This document shows positions 44,856-53,249 of a stretch of DNA of 64,000 nt, piece after piece. Below the pieces are notes generated by a model. That model made no database searches. It had not been told where the DNA came from and saw nothing but the letters and a program-made list of their open reading frames with translations. How positions within the stretch are numbered: position 1 is the first letter of the stretch; each line of letters begins with the position of its first letter. Position numbers and translations under genes: made by a program. Origin of the DNA: Candidatus Synchoanobacter obligatus (lineage in GTDB: Bacteria; Pseudomonadota; Gammaproteobacteria; Comchoanobacterales; Comchoanobacteraceae); contig NZ_JAKUDN010000002.1 of NCBI RefSeq assembly GCF_024259865.1, forward strand, positions 385,591-449,590. Direction: 5' to 3'.

Positions 44856-45428
44856 GTGGCTAAAATCGATAAAGATCTAGAGGCCTTAAAAAGCCAGTTG
44901 AAAGAAAGCGGGAGTCAGTTGTTGGTATCTGAAGAAGCTAAGATGGCTTGGGATAATATGAACCCCTATTTGAAGATTTCTAATAAACCGAAGAATAAGC
45001 CTACAGGTGATGCTATTATGCCATGGGGTGATCAAGAGCCAACGAACTTTTCGACTGAGTCAGGCGGGCAGTTTGTGCATCACCCTGCTAAAGGTGGCAT
45101 GGGAGCGTGGGCTGAAGTGAGTAATGCCGTAACAGCTAAGTTTGACCAGAGCGCCTCATTAACAAAATCTGCGATGGTGACAGTGGTTGAAGTTGTCGAT
45201 GCGTTGTATGCTCAAGGATGGCGTGCATTTAAGATAGAGGCAGGTTCAAGCCACATGCAGCTTGCATGTTGGTCATACGTAAGTACGAAGAAGGATGTTA
45301 AGATAAGTGGTTTTAAACCTACTCAAGCGCATCAAGAGTGGCATGCGCGGGTTGAAGAGGAATGGTCTGAAGTGAAGCGTGATTTAGATGCATCCGTTGT
45401 TGATGTGAGTGCCAAATTGGACTCGTGA
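44856..45428 (+). CDS. Protein with an LPD7-like domain
   Basis: A 190-residue protein. Residues about 107-160 (VVDALYAQGWRAFKIEAGSS, then ACWSYVSTKKDVKISGFKPT) match the pattern of the LPD7 domain: 'GW..i.i.GS..m...aW......i.v.Gy.Pt'. LPD7 is known from large polyvalent proteins of conjugative elements and phages and from single-domain proteins in host-associated bacteria; its function is unclear. The N-terminal 100 residues are polar and probably disordered. The start is GTG (44856) after TAGGAGTCAG. The family call rests on pattern memory. Confidence 0.55.
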   Translation: MAKIDKDLEALKSQLKESGSQLLVSEEAKMAWDNMNPYLKISNKPKNKPTGDAIMPWGDQEPTNFSTESGGQFVHHPAKGGMGAWAEVSNAVTAKFDQSASLTKSAMVTVVEVVDALYAQGWRAFKIEAGSSHMQLACWSYVSTKKDVKISGFKPTQAHQEWHARVEEEWSEVKRDLDASVVDVSAKLDS

Positions 45429-45567
45429 TTGCATGGGGAATCAAGGCTGAGGTGTGGCTTTGGGAAAAAAAGTGCATTTTTTTAAAAAAAATCTTGTAAC
45501 TCATCTATCTGTTGTATATTATACAGTAATTATGAAATCGTGTTTGATACAAAATAAGGGTGTAGAT

Positions 45568-46002
45568 ATGAGTAATCTCAAGACGTACCATGCAAAAAAG
45601 CAAGATGTAGAGTCTAAATGGTTGTTAGTTAGCGCTGAGGGCAAAAGCCTCGGTAGGTTGTCAACGTTGTTGGCGAGTAAATTGTTGGGTAAAGACAATC
45701 CTAGGTATACGCCAGGTGTTGATATCGCACCATGGATAGTGGTGATCAATTCTGACAAGGTAAAGCCTTCTCGTGATGATAAGAATTTTTATTGGCATAC
45801 AGGCTACCCGGGTGGTATTAAGAGTGAAACAGTGGGGCAGCGTTTAGAAACAAAGTCTGATGAAGTCATATTGAAAGCTGTTGAACGCATGTTGCCAAAG
45901 AATTCGCATGGTAGAAAATTACTGACCAAGCTAAGAGTATTTAAAGGTAGCGAGCATACGCATGCTGCACAGCAACCTAAAGACATTAATGAAGAGAGTT
46001 AA
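45568..46002 (+). CDS. rplM: 50S ribosomal protein L13
   Basis: A 144-residue L13, an early assembly protein of the large subunit. Typical segments are WLLVSAEGKSLGRLST, LLGKDNPRYTPGVD, the HTGYPGGIK core and ERMLPKNSHGRKLL. The ATG at 45568 gives the correct N-terminus (SNLKTYHAKKQDVESKW). First gene of rplM-rpsI-sspA-sspB; the rpsI ATG follows one base after the stop. Confidence 0.97.
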   Translation: MSNLKTYHAKKQDVESKWLLVSAEGKSLGRLSTLLASKLLGKDNPRYTPGVDIAPWIVVINSDKVKPSRDDKNFYWHTGYPGGIKSETVGQRLETKSDEVILKAVERMLPKNSHGRKLLTKLRVFKGSEHTHAAQQPKDINEES

Positions 46003-46003
46003 A

Positions 46004-46495
46004 ATGGCAGGTAAGAAACAAACGATTCAAAAAATTCATACAGTTGGTAGACGTAAGTCTGCTGTTGCTAGAGTCTACATGGCAGAAGGTAAAGGTTCTG
46101 TTGAGGTTAATGGTAAGGATATTAAAGATTATTTCGGACCAACCACATCATACCCAGCTGTTTCAGTTATGCCGTTAACCTTGGTTGAAATGGCATCTAA
46201 TTTTGATGTAAGAGTCGTGGTAAAAGGCGGAGGATTGACAGGTCAGTCTGATGCTATTAGCTTGGCAATTGCTCGTGCGTTGTGTTTGTATGAGTTAAAG
46301 TTATTGCCTGCTGATGCTGTCGAGGTATCTGAAGAAGCTGATGAAGCAACTGGTGATGACGTTGTGGCGACTACACGACCTATTAAGGCTTTGTTAAAAT
46401 TAAACAAGATGCTTACCCGTGATTCGCGTGCTGTTGAGCGTAAGAAGTATGGATTCCGTAAGGCTCGTAAGAAAGAGCAATACTCTAAGCGTTAA
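46004..46495 (+). CDS. rpsI: 30S ribosomal protein S9 with an acidic insertion
   Basis: A 163-residue S9 (usual ~130). The conserved parts are all present: HTVGRRKSAVARVYM, VKGGGLTGQSDAISLAIARAL, TRDSRAVERKKYGFRKARKKEQYSKR with the basic tail that contacts P-site tRNA. Between RAL (91-93) and TRD (138-140) there are about 27 extra residues (PADAVEVSEEADEATGDDV and following), very acidic and unlike the rest of a basic ribosomal protein. The frame is intact and the DNA composition is like the flanks. The start at 46004 is right after the rplM stop. Confidence 0.96.
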   Translation: MAGKKQTIQKIHTVGRRKSAVARVYMAEGKGSVEVNGKDIKDYFGPTTSYPAVSVMPLTLVEMASNFDVRVVVKGGGLTGQSDAISLAIARALCLYELKLLPADAVEVSEEADEATGDDVVATTRPIKALLKLNKMLTRDSRAVERKKYGFRKARKKEQYSKR

Positions 46496-46515
46496 TCGAG
46501 ACATCAGGATCATTT

Positions 46516-47130
46516 ATGATTTTATATTCACATCCAGATTGTATTAACAATCATAGGGTCAGGTTGGTTTTATGTGAAAAGGCGGTGTCCTCTTCTGTTG
46601 AGGTTGTCGATTTAAGTGATCCATCAGAAGCATTTTTGCAAGCAAACCCTTATGGGAATTTGCCAGCATTGGTGGACCGAGACTTGGTATTGAATCATCC
46701 AAACATTATTATGGAATATTTGGATGAGCGTTTTCCTCATCCGCCATTATTGCCTGTTTATCCCATTGCTAAAGCAAAGTCACGTTTGATGATTTATCGT
46801 ATTGAGCAAGATTGGTACTCGTTGATTGACGAGATTGAAAAACCTGGTGCAGATAAAGAGAAACTTGCAAAGAAGATTATGAACTCCTTATTAAAGCTTG
46901 AGCCTGTTTTTGCTGAAATGGATTATTTCTTAAGCTCAGAGTTTTCTTTGGTAGATTGTTCAATTGCCCCTGTGTTGTGGAGGTTGCCAAAATATGGTGT
47001 TGATATTCCAGAAGATGCTGTGGCTATACAAGCGTATTGTAAGCGCATTTTCCGCAGAAATTCCTTTCAAGCGAGTCTCACAGATCAAGAGTGTTCCATC
47101 CGAGAAGACTATGACGATGAAGTCTACTAA
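46516..47130 (+). CDS. sspA: Stringent starvation protein A (GST-fold)
   Basis: A 204-residue SspA, an RNA-polymerase-associated glutathione-S-transferase-fold protein that acts in starvation and virulence regulation in gammaproteobacteria. The thioredoxin-like part (LYSHPDCINNHRVRLVLCEK, NPYGNLPALVDRD, IIMEYLDERFPHPPLLP) and the helical GST C-terminal part (FSLVDCSIAPVLWRLP) are complete. It overlaps the sspB start by 20 bases. Confidence 0.95.
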   Translation: MILYSHPDCINNHRVRLVLCEKAVSSSVEVVDLSDPSEAFLQANPYGNLPALVDRDLVLNHPNIIMEYLDERFPHPPLLPVYPIAKAKSRLMIYRIEQDWYSLIDEIEKPGADKEKLAKKIMNSLLKLEPVFAEMDYFLSSEFSLVDCSIAPVLWRLPKYGVDIPEDAVAIQAYCKRIFRRNSFQASLTDQECSIREDYDDEVY

Positions 47131-47482
47131 GCCATATTTGTTTAGAGCCATGTACCAATGGATTGTTGATAGTCAGTGTACGCCATTGGTTTTAGCGCGT
47201 ACCGATATTTTGGGTGCTGTTGTGCCTGAGGGTTATGCTAAAGATGGGCAAATTATGCTGGATATTGCTCAAGATTCCGTGAAAGACTTTTTGGTTGATG
47301 ACCATGTGTTGTCGTTTAAAGCTGTATTTGGTGATGATGTGTGTCAAGTACGGTTCCCGATGGTTGCTATTTTAGCGATTTATGCTGCAGAAAATGGTAA
47401 AGGACTAGAGTTTGGTCCTGAAGAAGATGAGAACAGTGGCGATCAAGACCAGTCTGGTTCGCCAGAATTAAGAGTTTTATAA
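47111..47482 (+). CDS. sspB: ClpXP protease specificity factor SspB
   Basis: A 123-residue SspB, an adaptor that brings ssrA-tagged peptides to ClpXP. It shows the family's SspB fold segments: KPYLFRAMYQWIVDSQCTPLVL, GAVVPEGYAKDGQIMLDIA and the ARFGG-type strand VCQVRFPMVAILAIYA. The acidic, flexible tail ends in a hydrophobic ClpX-binding end (LRVL). The ATG at 47111 or 47117 gives the proper N-terminus. It is coupled to sspA by overlap. Confidence 0.94.
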   Translation: MTMKSTKPYLFRAMYQWIVDSQCTPLVLARTDILGAVVPEGYAKDGQIMLDIAQDSVKDFLVDDHVLSFKAVFGDDVCQVRFPMVAILAIYAAENGKGLEFGPEEDENSGDQDQSGSPELRVL

Positions 47483-47495
47483 ACGAGGCATATCT

Positions 47496-48065
47496 ATGTT
47501 CGAGTATTTATTAGGAATCAGTGTTTTATCGGTAGCGTATGTTATCTATATTTACAATAGCTTGGTCAATTTGCGAGAAGCGGCGATTAATGACTCCAAA
47601 ATGATAGGTGTTCAATTAGACCGTCGTTGGAAGGTATTGCAAAGTTTGATTAGTGCGGTGAGTAAGTATATGAGCTATGAAGAAACCGTATTGAAGGACG
47701 TGGTTTCATTAAGGTCACAGGCAGAATGTGCTGTAGAAGGTGGAGATCAGGTGAATCGTGTTGCTGCAGAGAATGCGATATCAAAAATCATTCCAGGGCT
47801 GAATGTGATGGTGGAAGCATATCCAGATCTTAAGGCCAATACAACGGTGATACAATTAATGGAAGAGATTGTTAGTACAGAGAATAAGTTGTCGTTTTCC
47901 AAACAGTCTTATAACGATAGTAGTGAGCGCTTTAATGCAAAAATACTTCAGTTTCCTGTTAATCTGGTTGTTGGGTTATTTGGGGAGCAGTTTAAAGCTT
48001 TTGCATACTGGCAGTTAGAAAAGGATGATGAAAAAGAAAAAGAGGACTTTATTGCAAAGCTTTAG
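47496..48065 (+). CDS. LemA family membrane protein
   Basis: A 189-residue LemA homologue: one N-terminal membrane helix (YLLGISVLSVAYVIYIYNSLV) followed by the helical domain (DRRWKVLQSLISAVSKYMSYEETVL, NKLSFSKQSYNDSSERFN). The family lacks the usual YNxxVxxYN..i...P spacing only slightly here (YNDSSERFNAKILQFPVNLV). Function is unclear, perhaps envelope stress or protein quality control. It stands directly upstream of htpX (42 bases), a frequent pairing. Confidence 0.93.
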   Translation: MFEYLLGISVLSVAYVIYIYNSLVNLREAAINDSKMIGVQLDRRWKVLQSLISAVSKYMSYEETVLKDVVSLRSQAECAVEGGDQVNRVAAENAISKIIPGLNVMVEAYPDLKANTTVIQLMEEIVSTENKLSFSKQSYNDSSERFNAKILQFPVNLVVGLFGEQFKAFAYWQLEKDDEKEKEDFIAKL

Positions 48066-48107
48066 TGCAATGCATGACCTTGAGTATTCATATCAGAGGT
48101 TTATATC

Positions 48108-49109
48108 ATGAACTGGCGTCATCAACTTACCGTCAATAAAAGAAAGACAGTAATGATATTATTGTCTTTTTTTGTTTTGTATTTCTTGTTGGGCGCCTTT
48201 GTTGCGATTTTATTTCAGCCATATACCACACAATCATGGTGGACGATCCTGTTGACACCACAAAGCCGGTGGATTGTTATGATATTTTTGCTGGTATCAT
48301 TAATGATTGTATTGACGGCGGTTTTTTTTGGTGGAAAGTTATCATTAGCTGGGACTAAGGCTGTTCGGGTCACCGAGGATAGTGAGGACCTTCGTGCAAA
48401 GCAGTTATACAATATTGTAGAAGAAATGAAGATTGCGGCGGGGCTACGGTATATGCCGGCCATTTATATCATGCCAGTGGGATATATGAATGCATTTGCA
48501 TCAGGTTGGCATGAAAAAAATGCCGTACTTGCGGTAACACGGCCATTGTTGGAAGCATTAAATCGAGAAGAGCTGCAAGCAGTTATTGCGCATGAAATCA
48601 GCCATATACGACATCAAGATACCCGGGTGATGACACTGGTGTCTGTGTTGGCCAGTGTCTTGGTAATGATGATTGATATTATCTTTAGGAGTGTGCTTTA
48701 TTCAAAACCAAGACGTGGGCGGCGAAATGATGCGAGTGGTTTATTGGTGATTGTGATTATGGTCATACGAATATTATTGCCAATTTTGACGGCTTTTATG
48801 GTCATGTATGTGAGTCGAAAGCGGGAGTTCTTAGCAGATGCAGGTTGTGTGGCTTTAACAAGAAATAATTTGGGATTGGCCAGTGCTTTAAGAAAAATTC
48901 ATCAAGGGCATACAATGCATGAAAAGGACGTTCAGGAGGCGTATGAGCAAACCCCCAATGAAAGTGTGCGAAGCTTGGCATATATTTATTCACCTAGGAA
49001 ATCTGGGATCAGAAACTTTTTGAATGTCCACGAGTGGTTTTCAACGCATCCACCGTTAAAAGAACGGTTAGAGGCTCTTGGAGTTAAAGATGGGGAAGAT
49101 GCCTCTTAA
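48108..49109 (+). CDS. htpX: Membrane zinc metalloprotease HtpX (M48)
   Basis: A 333-residue M48B protease of the inner membrane that removes damaged membrane proteins. Two N-terminal helices precede the catalytic HEISHIRHQDTRV (HExxH) and a second helix pair; the third zinc ligand is the Glu in SRKREFLADAG. The C-terminal part has the ST-HPP substrate-region motif (WFSTHPPLKERLEAL). It is longer than E. coli HtpX (293) and probably co-transcribed with lemA. Confidence 0.95.
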   Translation: MNWRHQLTVNKRKTVMILLSFFVLYFLLGAFVAILFQPYTTQSWWTILLTPQSRWIVMIFLLVSLMIVLTAVFFGGKLSLAGTKAVRVTEDSEDLRAKQLYNIVEEMKIAAGLRYMPAIYIMPVGYMNAFASGWHEKNAVLAVTRPLLEALNREELQAVIAHEISHIRHQDTRVMTLVSVLASVLVMMIDIIFRSVLYSKPRRGRRNDASGLLVIVIMVIRILLPILTAFMVMYVSRKREFLADAGCVALTRNNLGLASALRKIHQGHTMHEKDVQEAYEQTPNESVRSLAYIYSPRKSGIRNFLNVHEWFSTHPPLKERLEALGVKDGEDAS

Positions 49110-49181
49110 GGCATGTTAAAATTCACTAGAGCCAAAAAGAAATCTGTGTTAAATTGCTCGAAGTTATAACTGAGAATATAG

Positions 49182-50051
49182 ATGGAACGTGCTGTAGATA
49201 CCCTCTGGGCTAAAAGTAAGTATTTAATGTCAAAAATAGGGAAGGGTTACAAGGCATCATATAATCACAAAAAAGATACAATTTTTGTGACTCTAGTGAC
49301 AGCAACATCTTTTTTGTCTCTGCAAAAGTTTTTACCAGGGGTTCAGTTATTGAAACCCTTAAAGGCTGCAGGGGTGGGGTTCCATCCAACGAATAATGCT
49401 AAAGTACTGGATGGTTTGTATCATCAATATATTTTGTCTCATACACCTTTTAGTGAAGCGGTATATCTACCAGCAGATTATGAAGTAATCTCTCCAGGGG
49501 GCATATCACATTTAGAAACAGCCTCTGATCGAGTGGTGACTGAGGTGCTTAAAGGGAAGCACTATTTATCTTACGAACAGGTGAATGGGTGGGTCACACA
49601 GAATATCACGGATGTTGATCCCATATTGCTTTGCTTAAGTTCGGCATTGTATGAGATGGAAGGCAAAAAAGAGCAATCCTATGTGCGTTATGCATTGGCA
49701 CAGCTTCGGTTTATTTTGGATGTACAAAAGTGTGAACACTTCAATGAGAATATTGATCTGTCTTTAGCTTGGTGTCGAGAAAAGGTACAGACCTTTTTGG
49801 GTGATCAATTTGAGGGTTGGTATATAAACATGCCAGAATTTGAGCCTTTGAAAAAGGCGGTGCTATTGAGTTCGAAGCTTTCAGGCAGCTATACGCCAAC
49901 TTGGGTTTGTCAGCAAGGTTGGGCGCGGTCAGAGGGGTTTGTCGCACAGGAGCAATGGTCAGAGCAAGAAAGTGCATTGTTTGAAGCCTTAAAAGGAGCT
50001 AAAAGCCTGACTCAGTTAGAGGATGATGTTGCGGGCTGGGTGCGGCTGTAG
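49182..50051 (+). CDS. Unknown 289-residue protein
   Basis: Not recognised. It may have a weak hydrophobic segment near residues 35-60 (DTIFVTLVTATSFLSLQKFLPG); the rest is soluble, with mixed helix and many Tyr/Trp. It is the first gene of a run of four same-strand genes to 52245 with very short gaps (2 bases to the next). The other members are membrane proteins, so a joint envelope function is possible but unproven. Confidence 0.55.
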   Translation: MERAVDTLWAKSKYLMSKIGKGYKASYNHKKDTIFVTLVTATSFLSLQKFLPGVQLLKPLKAAGVGFHPTNNAKVLDGLYHQYILSHTPFSEAVYLPADYEVISPGGISHLETASDRVVTEVLKGKHYLSYEQVNGWVTQNITDVDPILLCLSSALYEMEGKKEQSYVRYALAQLRFILDVQKCEHFNENIDLSLAWCREKVQTFLGDQFEGWYINMPEFEPLKKAVLLSSKLSGSYTPTWVCQQGWARSEGFVAQEQWSEQESALFEALKGAKSLTQLEDDVAGWVRL

Positions 50052-50053
50052 AT

Positions 50054-51058
50054 ATGGCGCACAAAATTAAGATAAGGGATACGGTTATGAGTGGTTTTTT
50101 GAATAATTATGTAACTGAAAATGTTGTTATTTTTTTTCTCGCTATTGTGGTTCTTGTGGGGGATGTTGGTTATCTGCAAGAGGTTATGCATACAGTGTCT
50201 AACTATGCTTTTAGTCTGTTGCTGCTATTGAACGTTTCGGTATATCTTGATAATAACAAAAAGGCATTGGAGGTATTTAAATACAATGGGGTCTCTTATG
50301 TTCTCTATCGACTATTAACTGAGGTGAGTCATCATCATGTCATGGCTTGTTATCGGATAGTTGTCGTCACAACATTTTTGTATACAGCAACCATGTTGGG
50401 CAAGGTTTTTTGTGTTATAGAGAAAATGAGTAAGAGTCGTCATCAAGGCTTAAGGGAATCATTTTACCATTCGGGTGGCCCGGCTGTGAGCGAGGTGTCC
50501 ATATACCCCAGTTACCGTTCATTGGTGGGAGCCATGACCTCTTTTCAAACAGGTCATTCAGGTAAATCTATTATCTGTCTTTTTGGTGTTGTTGTTGGTG
50601 TGGGGGATGTTTACTATCTGCAAGATCTGATGCATGTGCTGTCAAATATGGTTTTTTTCTCACTAATATTATCAAATATCTGGGTATATTTTGACGGTCA
50701 CCAACCTGCTTTGGTTGTATTGCGAGACAATGGCACTTCTTATGTTGCATACCAAATATTCACAAAATTAAGCCATCATCACTACTTTATGCCGTTTTAT
50801 CGGATGATGGTTGTCATGACATTTTTACATACAGCGACCATGGCAGGTAAGGTTTATTGTGCAATGGCGAAAATGTACAAGAATCATGATGGCAGTTTAG
50901 AGGTATCATTTCATCGTATAGGCGCTGGTCTTGCGAGTGTGGCGCCAATATTCCCTAGCTATCGCTTGTTGGTAAGTGCTAATGCATGTTATCAAAACGC
51001 TTATCTGTATAGAGGGCCACAGGAGCATATGGAAGAGGCTTTAAGTCATGGTTTTTGA
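50054..51058 (+). CDS. Unknown membrane protein made of two internal repeats
   Basis: A 334-residue protein in which residues about 12-165 and 170-325 are two copies of one unit. VVLVGDVGYLQEVMHTVSN corresponds to GVVVGVGDVYYLQDLMHVLSN, then NGVSYVLYRLLTEVSHHH to NGTSYVAYQIFTKLSHHH, then FLYTATMLGKVFC to FLHTATMAGKVYC, then IYPSYRSLVGA to IFPSYRLLVSA. Each copy has two or three hydrophobic segments and a His cluster. I know no family with this layout. ATG at 50054 or, with a better ribosome site (AAGGGAT), at 50087. It overlaps the next gene by 11 bases. Confidence 0.65.
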   Translation: MAHKIKIRDTVMSGFLNNYVTENVVIFFLAIVVLVGDVGYLQEVMHTVSNYAFSLLLLLNVSVYLDNNKKALEVFKYNGVSYVLYRLLTEVSHHHVMACYRIVVVTTFLYTATMLGKVFCVIEKMSKSRHQGLRESFYHSGGPAVSEVSIYPSYRSLVGAMTSFQTGHSGKSIICLFGVVVGVGDVYYLQDLMHVLSNMVFFSLILSNIWVYFDGHQPALVVLRDNGTSYVAYQIFTKLSHHHYFMPFYRMMVVMTFLHTATMAGKVYCAMAKMYKNHDGSLEVSFHRIGAGLASVAPIFPSYRLLVSANACYQNAYLYRGPQEHMEEALSHGF

Positions 51059-51707
51059 AGGCGTTGAGGTATGTTATTTGTTGTTTTTATCATTTCTGAT
51101 GATTTATCAGTGGGACTCAGTGGTTGATTGGTATTTTTTAATACACCAAACGTTACTGGTGAATGTGATGTACCAACAAGCAATATTTTTATATCCAGAT
51201 ATTGAACATAAATCCTTTCCTTGGAGCCTGGTTCTTTTATTCCGACCATTTACCATGAAACCCTATGTCATTGGTGCCAAAAGTATTCGTTTGGCGAGGC
51301 TTAAAAACGCAGTGTATTTATGTTACCGAGCCAATATTTTTTTTTGGTGTCTACTTGTGTTGTATGGAGGCTCAAGTGGTGGAGGAGTAAAGTTTAAAAA
51401 AGGGGCCTTATATTTTGTGAGTGGCTTGGGGTATTTAGAATCAGGATATGCGGCATCAAAGGTATTATATTTTAAGTCAATGGTTGCGGAAAATGAGTGC
51501 TTGTTTGAGTTTTTTACTCAGATTGGAAGTCATTCAAATGCATATGGTGACTTTATAGAAGACCCATCTGAGCGTCAATCTATAAGAAAATCGCTGTATT
51601 TGTCTGTAAAAATGTCCCCTAAAAGAAGTATTGAGCTGCCGATCAATTCGATGAAGTCAGCCTTTAGAACACTGAGTAGATCCATGGTTCTGGATATGTT
51701 ATATTGA
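51048..51707 (+). CDS. Unknown membrane protein (219 residues)
   Basis: Not recognised. The first 120 residues contain three or four hydrophobic stretches (VCYLLFLSFLMIYQW, ANIFFWCLLVLYGG), the rest is soluble with a basic C-terminal third. It overlaps the internally repeated membrane protein gene by 11 bases, so the two are translated together. The hydrophobic part and the SYR/PSYR-like region do not clearly repeat the neighbour's unit, though a distant relation is possible. Confidence 0.55.
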   Translation: MVFEGVEVCYLLFLSFLMIYQWDSVVDWYFLIHQTLLVNVMYQQAIFLYPDIEHKSFPWSLVLLFRPFTMKPYVIGAKSIRLARLKNAVYLCYRANIFFWCLLVLYGGSSGGGVKFKKGALYFVSGLGYLESGYAASKVLYFKSMVAENECLFEFFTQIGSHSNAYGDFIEDPSERQSIRKSLYLSVKMSPKRSIELPINSMKSAFRTLSRSMVLDMLY

Positions 51708-51735
51708 GCTTAATCAACAAAACCTTGGAGAAAAT

Positions 51736-52245
51736 ATGGATGATAGGTTGGCATCGATGATGTGGATGGTTGAGTACGTGGATACCAATAGAGTGAGTTT
51801 GTCACTAGTGATTATTGTATTCTATGGTATTTTAAAGCGGCTGATTGGTGTTGTTGTCCGTGGTATACACGCTAACTTTTCTGATCAGCAAGCGAGTGTT
51901 GTGGGTTTGCTGGGCAAGATAGCATCGGTGGTTTTATGGATCTTAACATTAATGTCATTACTGGGAACCTGGGGTGTTGATACGGCTCCATTAATTGCCA
52001 GTATTGGTCTTTCAGGGTTTGCATTAAGTTTTGCATTAAAGGATTTGATTGGTAATGTCCTTTCAGGTGTATTGCTGCTGTTACATCGGCCGTTTGCCCC
52101 TGGAGATATGATTGAAGTTGGTGGTATTACGGGCAAGATCCTAAGTATAGACTTGCGGTATACCATTTTATCGAATGAATCGGGAAAACACTTTTTTCCA
52201 AATTCACAGATGACGTCAATGCGCGTCACAGTGACAGAAGGTTAA
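51736..52245 (+). CDS. Short MscS-like mechanosensitive channel protein
   Basis: A 169-residue protein covering the MscS core only. Two membrane helices include the pore-lining TM3 (TAPLIASIGLSGFALSFALKDLIGNVLSGVLLL, Gly/Ala-rich), and the beginning of the beta domain (PFAPGDMIEVGGITGKILSIDLRYT, IPN-like FPNSQM) follows. E. coli MscS has 286 residues; the alpha/beta cage and C-terminal part are missing and the frame ends shortly after the beta domain. It may still form a channel rim or be a shortened relict. It begins 28 bases after the previous gene. Confidence 0.85.
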   Translation: MDDRLASMMWMVEYVDTNRVSLSLVIIVFYGILKRLIGVVVRGIHANFSDQQASVVGLLGKIASVVLWILTLMSLLGTWGVDTAPLIASIGLSGFALSFALKDLIGNVLSGVLLLLHRPFAPGDMIEVGGITGKILSIDLRYTILSNESGKHFFPNSQMTSMRVTVTEG

Positions 52246-52337
52246 GTTCTTTTTATCCCAAATCCAGGTTGTGAAAGTACTGGATTTTTGGGAGTGATAG
52301 CGCTAATGTTAAAGGAAGCAGATTAAGGAGTTATTCT

Positions 52338-53249
52338 ATGTGGTTAAAGCAAGTTTCATGGTTTGATATGAGAAGCAATCTTTTATTGGAAGGAGAGGCG
52401 TTAGAAGAGGCTCTGTCTCAAAAGCAAGCCTACAAACCACATGCAACGCAAAGCAGATCTTTAGGTTGGGTGAGTCCTTTGGGAGAAGGTCATCCTCTGT
52501 GTGTAGAAAGCGGTTCTTATTTATGGTTGGCTGTTCGAATCGATCAAAAACTTTTGCCTGCGAATGTGGTTAAAGATGTTGTTGCTGAGAAGTTGGCTGA
52601 GCAAGAAGCGATGCAAGGTTACCCACCAACCAATAAACAACGTCGTGTTATGAAGGATGAAGTGACTTTAGATTTATTGCCGAAAGCCTTTGTGGTCAGT
52701 AAGAAGGTACAGGTTATTGTTGATCATGATAACAAATTATTGATGGTAGATAGTACGTCAGCTTCTGTGAAAGATGTGGTCATTGACCTACTTAGACAAA
52801 CGGTTGGTAGCTTGCCTTTAACGCATTATATTGAACAAAGAACAGCCATAAGTCATGTGCTGAAAAACTGGGTAACAGAGCCCCCTGAAGGTATAGATAT
52901 TGAGTCAGAGTATACATTGATTAACCCGAATGATGTGAATGCTAAGGCAAGGGTAACGGGGCTTGATGAGTCTGCTATACTAGGACATTTGTCTCAAGGG
53001 ATGACAGTATCGCAACTGATGGTTCAGTACCATGCTCAGTTGAAGTTCCAAATGACTGACCAACTAGACTTTAGTCGAGTCAAGTTTCTAAACTTTGGTG
53101 AAGAAGAAAAGTTAGATGACCCAATCGCACAGGCTATGGCGGACTTTTCGTTGACAGTGCCGTATTTTACTCAGATAATCAAGGCATGTAAAACATGGTT
53201 CCCATTGGAACAGACAGAAGAAGAGGAGGCTGTGAATGTCATCGAGTAG
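52338..53249 (+). CDS. rdgC: Recombination-associated protein RdgC
   Basis: A 303-residue RdgC, a ring-shaped DNA-binding protein that limits RecA-driven recombination. Typical features: [12 protein letters not shown] near residue 40, the ...KRKEVKEL-like [21 protein letters not shown] segment, and LRQTVGSLP with a central nucleoid-type core. The length fits the family (about 303). The end overlaps tyrS by 14 bases. Confidence 0.94.
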   Translation: MWLKQVSWFDMRSNLLLEGEALEEALSQKQAYKPHATQSRSLGWVSPLGEGHPLCVESGSYLWLAVRIDQKLLPANVVKDVVAEKLAEQEAMQGYPPTNKQRRVMKDEVTLDLLPKAFVVSKKVQVIVDHDNKLLMVDSTSASVKDVVIDLLRQTVGSLPLTHYIEQRTAISHVLKNWVTEPPEGIDIESEYTLINPNDVNAKARVTGLDESAILGHLSQGMTVSQLMVQYHAQLKFQMTDQLDFSRVKFLNFGEEEKLDDPIAQAMADFSLTVPYFTQIIKACKTWFPLEQTEEEEAVNVIE

